A stretch of DNA of 9,873 bases from assembly GCA_902800255.1 (NCBI GenBank), contig CADCDV010000012.1, positions 1-9,873 of the forward strand, in the 5' to 3' direction. Below are positions 7,564 to 9,873 of the stretch, piece by piece. The translations under genes were made by a program, and so were the position numbers. Source of the DNA: an uncultured Erysipelotrichaceae bacterium. Lineage in GTDB: Bacteria; Bacillota_I; Bacilli_A; RFN20; CAG-826. The notes under the pieces are model-generated. The model was not told where the DNA came from. It did no database searches and saw only the letters and a list, made by a program, of their open reading frames with translations. How positions within the stretch are numbered: the first letter of the stretch is position 1; the number at the start of each line of letters is the position of its first letter.

Positions 7564-7639
<76 letters not shown>

Positions 7640-7651
7640 AAACGAAAGAAT

Positions 7652-7679
7652 GCCTGTCTTGGATTGAGACAGGCTTTTT
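7652..7679 (+). terminator. Rho-independent terminator after tRNA-Lys
   Basis: Perfect 8-base stem GCCTGTCT (7652-7659) with AGACAGGC (7667-7674), 7-base loop, then five T (7675-7679), starting 12 bases after the tRNA end. Confidence 0.92.
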
Positions 7680-7862
7680 CTTTAGAAAAATCTGTAGCGG
7701 TGGGGGAACCATTAATTTATATATTCGGTTCGCGCATACACGCGCATGTAGACAGAGCGAAAAATCGCTTTTTGGACCAAATTTTTCATTCTGTTGAATA
7801 AACTTTCAGTTTAATCAATGTTAAAAAATGTCAATTGAAGCAAATTAATTGTCCAACCATAT

Positions 7863-7890
7863 TGAAAATGTGCTGGAAACGCTTTAACAT
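7863..7890 (+). promoter_or_regulatory. Candidate promoter of the lipoprotein gene
   Basis: TTGAAA (7863-7868) and TAACAT (7885-7890) are spaced by 16 bases. The -10 lies inside the dyad GCTTTA-ACA-TAAAGC (7881-7895) and next to a cre-like site, an arrangement expected for repression. Other AT-rich boxes nearby (such as TTGACT at 7917-7922) lack a properly spaced partner, so this is only the best of several options. Confidence 0.35.
7874..7887 (+). promoter_or_regulatory. Possible cre-like site (CcpA/LacI-type operator)
   Basis: TGGAAACGCTTTAA fits the relaxed catabolite-responsive element TGNAANCGNWNNCA at all but one fixed position (A in place of the near-last C). It lies between the candidate -35 and -10 boxes, where CcpA or another LacI-family protein would repress. 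The fit is from motif reading only. Confidence 0.35.
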
Positions 7891-7970
7891 AAAGCAGGCA
7901 TAATACTGGTTACATATTGACTGAACCTTTTTATACCTGTTTTGCAAACTAGATTTAATTCTAATTATTG

Positions 7971-7977
7971 AAAGGAG
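7971..7977 (+). promoter_or_regulatory. Ribosome binding site of the lipoprotein gene
   Basis: AAAGGAG ends 9 bases before the ATG at 7987, supporting that start, which is directly followed by a lipoprotein signal sequence. Confidence 0.75.
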
Positions 7978-7986
7978 CATTAATCT

Positions 7987-9741
7987 ATGAAGCATTCAAA
8001 ATTCTTAGGCGTATTGGCTGCTACCTTATGCCTAGGGTTAGGGGGATTAGCTTCCTGTACTGGTGACGGCGAACCAACGCCAGGCACCTCCGAGAAGCAC
8101 GTCCACTCTGCCGCCGAGGGAGCTCAATGGCAAGCCGACGACAACAACCACTGGAAAGATTGCTATGCCAGTGACAAAGGACAGGCTGAGAAAGCCAAAC
8201 ACACCTTTGGCGAACCTTATGACGTTCACGCCCCATCCTGCACCGAAGCTGGTTCCCAGAAAGTAAAGTGCACCGTCTGGACTGCTGTCACCAGCGAGCC
8301 AAAAGGCCACACCTACGCTAAAGAAGATGATGGCTCTGACAAGGTCACCTGGCTCCACGAAGCCACCTGTCTTGATAGCGGACTTGGCTACAAAGTTTGC
8401 ACCGAGTGCAACAAGGCCGAAGAAGTCATCGCTGATCCTCTTGGCCACGAATTCATCACAACTGACACCGCTGAGCCAGAGCCTGGCAAAGCCACTGTTA
8501 GAACCTACACCTGCAAGAACGGCTGTGGCAAATCCTACTTAGGCTTCAAAGCCACTGAAGTTTCCGAAGAGTGCAAAGATGGCTTAGTTGAAGAAACCGA
8601 TTCCGCCACCGGCGAAAAAGGTTACAGATTCTGGGGCCGTCCAATCGGCAACGCCGTCGCACTTGATGATTCCGGCACCGCCGATCGTGACAACCACGAA
8701 CCTGTCTTCGACAGAACCGTTGAAGGTGACTTATTCGAATACGTCTTCGATTTAAGCGCCGACCAGGCTGCCTTATTAAGCGATTGCAGACTTTACGTCA
8801 ACGCCAAAGCCGCCGACTACTTAAACGGCAAAGACTTCTGGGCTTGCGATCCAAACGGTGAAGAATGGACCCCAGGTTTCTACATTGATGATGCTCCAGA
8901 GCACCTCAACGAAGATGGCACTGGCAAGCGTATCAGCAACTACAGATACATCCTCTACGTCGATGATCAGGTTGTCGATTTCGATCCTACCATGTCAGCT
9001 CCTGTCACCGGTTCCGCGACCAACCAGCCAAGAAAAGACTATATGATGCCATATGCCTTCCACTTACACGCTGGTGAAAACAAGATCAGCTTACGTATGG
9101 CTGGTGGTTACAGATCAACCTTCTTCTCCTTCACCTTCAGAACTGTTGAAGAAGAAGAGACTGGCCACGTCTTAACCGCTCACCACTGGGGCAGTGATAC
9201 TGCCATCGCCGCCGATACCACCAAAGGTACCGTCGCTGCCAAGAAAGCTACCGACTCCGCCACCAACGAAGTCAAATACGAAATCAAGCTTAACGATTCC
9301 ATGTTAGTTGGCGAATCCAAGAACAAGAACGATCCAGCCGGCTACATGAAACTTAAGACCAAGAACGACAGCTGGAGCTTCAAGTTCGAAGCCGACGCCG
9401 CTCTCACTGGTAAGATCTACCAGCGTGGTGTCATGGATGGCTGGTCCGCCAACAAGGGCAAGTACATGTTCTCCAGCGGAACCCAGGGTGGAAACGATGA
9501 CTTTGAGTGCAAAGTCAATGGTACCGCCATTGATTTCAGTGCCATGAAGGCCAATAAGTTCGAAGACGTCATGGTCGCCGGAACTGTCGAAGGCCTCTCT
9601 GCCAACACTCTCGTCGAACTTGGTTCCGTCAGCCTCGCCGCTGGTGTCAACGAAGTTACCTACAAGAGACTTGATACCTTGAACATGGCTCTTACCGATA
9701 TCGTCTTCATCGGTACTGTTGCCGCTGCTACTGCCGCCTAA
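7987..9741 (+). CDS. Surface lipoprotein with Cys/His repeats and two beta-rich, possibly carbohydrate-binding domains
   Basis: A 584-residue secreted lipoprotein. The signal peptide (1-23) ends in a clear lipobox LASC, with Cys24 as lipidated residue, so it is anchored to the outer face of the membrane. Residues 36-185 are Firmicutes surface repeats of the form H-x-F/Y ... C ... G ... C-x-x-C ... P-x-G-H: HWKDC (55-59), HTFGEP with Cys85 and Cys95, HTYAKE with Cys128, Cys138 and Cys141, then Cys176 and Cys180. Two beta-rich regions follow: about 213-386 (two Cys, ending AGENKISLRMAGG and SFTFRTV) and about 396-578 (ending LAAGVNEVTYKR and MALTDIVFIG). These endings resemble CBM6/CBM35-like sandwiches, a guess from pattern only. 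No catalytic motif is seen. It is not a recognisable ABC solute-binding protein. Strong codon preference (AAC, GTC, TTA, GCC) suggests high expression. It is transcribed alone, between its own upstream region and a strong terminator. Confidence 0.85.
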   Translation: MKHSKFLGVLAATLCLGLGGLASCTGDGEPTPGTSEKHVHSAAEGAQWQADDNNHWKDCYASDKGQAEKAKHTFGEPYDVHAPSCTEAGSQKVKCTVWTAVTSEPKGHTYAKEDDGSDKVTWLHEATCLDSGLGYKVCTECNKAEEVIADPLGHEFITTDTAEPEPGKATVRTYTCKNGCGKSYLGFKATEVSEECKDGLVEETDSATGEKGYRFWGRPIGNAVALDDSGTADRDNHEPVFDRTVEGDLFEYVFDLSADQAALLSDCRLYVNAKAADYLNGKDFWACDPNGEEWTPGFYIDDAPEHLNEDGTGKRISNYRYILYVDDQVVDFDPTMSAPVTGSATNQPRKDYMMPYAFHLHAGENKISLRMAGGYRSTFFSFTFRTVEEEETGHVLTAHHWGSDTAIAADTTKGTVAAKKATDSATNEVKYEIKLNDSMLVGESKNKNDPAGYMKLKTKNDSWSFKFEADAALTGKIYQRGVMDGWSANKGKYMFSSGTQGGNDDFECKVNGTAIDFSAMKANKFEDVMVAGTVEGLSANTLVELGSVSLAAGVNEVTYKRLDTLNMALTDIVFIGTVAAATAA

Positions 9742-9758
9742 TAGTTATCCAATAACTA
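9742..9758 (+). other. Perfect small hairpin directly after the lipoprotein stop
   Basis: TAGTTAT (9742-9748) and ATAACTA (9752-9758) form a perfect 7-base stem with loop CCA. It begins with the base after the TAA stop, giving a tandem stop TAA-TAG. It lacks a T run, so it is more likely a 3' mRNA stabiliser or chance than a terminator. Confidence 0.4.
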
Positions 9759-9763
9759 AAATT

Positions 9764-9793
9764 AACGGGCCCCGTCAAACGGGCCCGTTTTTT
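9764..9793 (+). terminator. Strong rho-independent terminator after the lipoprotein gene
   Basis: A 9-base stem, AACGGGCCC (9764-9772) with GGGCCCGTT (9781-9789), an 8-base loop, and a T run to 9793. The stem is very GC-rich and the gene stop is 22 bases upstream. Confidence 0.95.
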
Positions 9794-9832
9794 GGTGCCT
9801 TCAAACTTCTTTCTAGTAGGGGCGTTATTCGT

Positions 9833-9838
9833 TAGAAT
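9833..9838 (+). promoter_or_regulatory. Possible -10 element at the right edge
   Basis: TAGAAT, a 5/6 match to TATAAT, lies just past the terminator, where a new transcript would begin. The best -35 at correct spacing (TTTCTA, 9810-9815) is weak. Downstream are the open codons GTG (9845) and ATG (9858) but too little sequence to call a gene. Confidence 0.25.
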
Positions 9839-9873
9839 ATCCCTGTGGCTGGAGTAGATGAATTCAAAACTAG

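Larger units (their letters stand above)
7680..7986. other. Non-coding upstream region of the lipoprotein gene
   Basis: About 300 bases, AT-rich in its right two thirds, with no convincing gene. It holds an imperfect tandem 10-mer (CGCGCATACA, CGCGCATGTA; 7731-7750), a weak hairpin with a T run (AGCGA/TCGCT, 7756-7769), two hyphenated dyads with 6-3-6 geometry (7799-7813 and 7881-7895), a cre-like site (7874-7887), a candidate promoter, and the lipoprotein ribosome site. The length and content suggest a regulated, independent transcript for the lipoprotein. Confidence 0.55.

Noticed and set aside
7731..7750. CRISPR-like repeats
   Set aside because: Only two imperfect 10-mers directly abutting, with no spacers and no cas genes.
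9841..9873. Start of a tRNA-Leu-like or other structured RNA at the window end
   Set aside because: The TTCAAAA stretch resembles a Leu anticodon loop but its flanks do not pair; too little sequence remains.

Overview
The window looks like chromosome from an uncultured, host-associated member of the Bacilli/Erysipelotrichia side of the Firmicutes. This is inferred from strong AGGAGG ribosome sites, short rho-independent terminators, a low-to-moderate-GC codon style, a Gram-positive-type lipoprotein, and surface glycosidase and cysteine/histidine repeat architectures common in gut Firmicutes. Every long reading frame uses TGG for Trp and closes with TAA, TAG or TGA, so the standard code fits. 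No species can be named from the sequence alone.

Layout. (1) Bases 1-3106, plus strand: the C-terminal tail of a membrane protein that enters from outside the window overlaps by 4 bases (ATGA) a 958-residue, membrane-tethered family 3 glycoside hydrolase. The hydrolase's domains are circularly permuted, with the C-terminal sandwich and Fn3-like domain before the catalytic barrel. A symmetric terminator near 3118-3151 closes this unit and also serves the opposing gene. (2) Bases 3171-5075, minus strand: a cytoplasmic M13 (PepO/neprilysin-like) zinc endopeptidase. (3) A 95-base divergent promoter region, then a plus-strand operon at 5171-7516: an RDD-domain membrane protein with a large extracellular insertion, a four-helix membrane protein that starts with GTG one base into the previous stop codon, and a MalK/UgpC-type ABC ATPase without the C-terminal regulatory domain and without recognisable permease genes nearby. 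(4) Bases 7525-7679: a tRNA-Lys(CTT) gene with its own promoter and terminator. (5) Bases 7680-7986: about 300 non-coding, mostly AT-rich bases with small dyads, a cre-like site and a candidate promoter. (6) Bases 7987-9741: a 584-residue lipoprotein with degenerate Cys/His repeats followed by two beta-rich domains, closed by a hairpin and a strong terminator. The last 80 bases hold only a possible -10 element and the first codons of a possible next gene.

Biological reading (inference): two parts look like surface carbohydrate biology, the tethered glycosidase and the repeat-bearing lipoprotein with a cre-like site upstream. The central operon may be a small membrane complex driven by an ABC ATPase. 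The PepO-like peptidase fits intracellular oligopeptide turnover. I did not find a clear new defence or mobile system, CRISPR array, insertion sequence or phage gene. The most unusual items are the permuted tethered glycosidase with its overlapping upstream partner, the RDD/four-helix/ATPase operon, and the stepwise loss of Cys pairs in the lipoprotein repeats.
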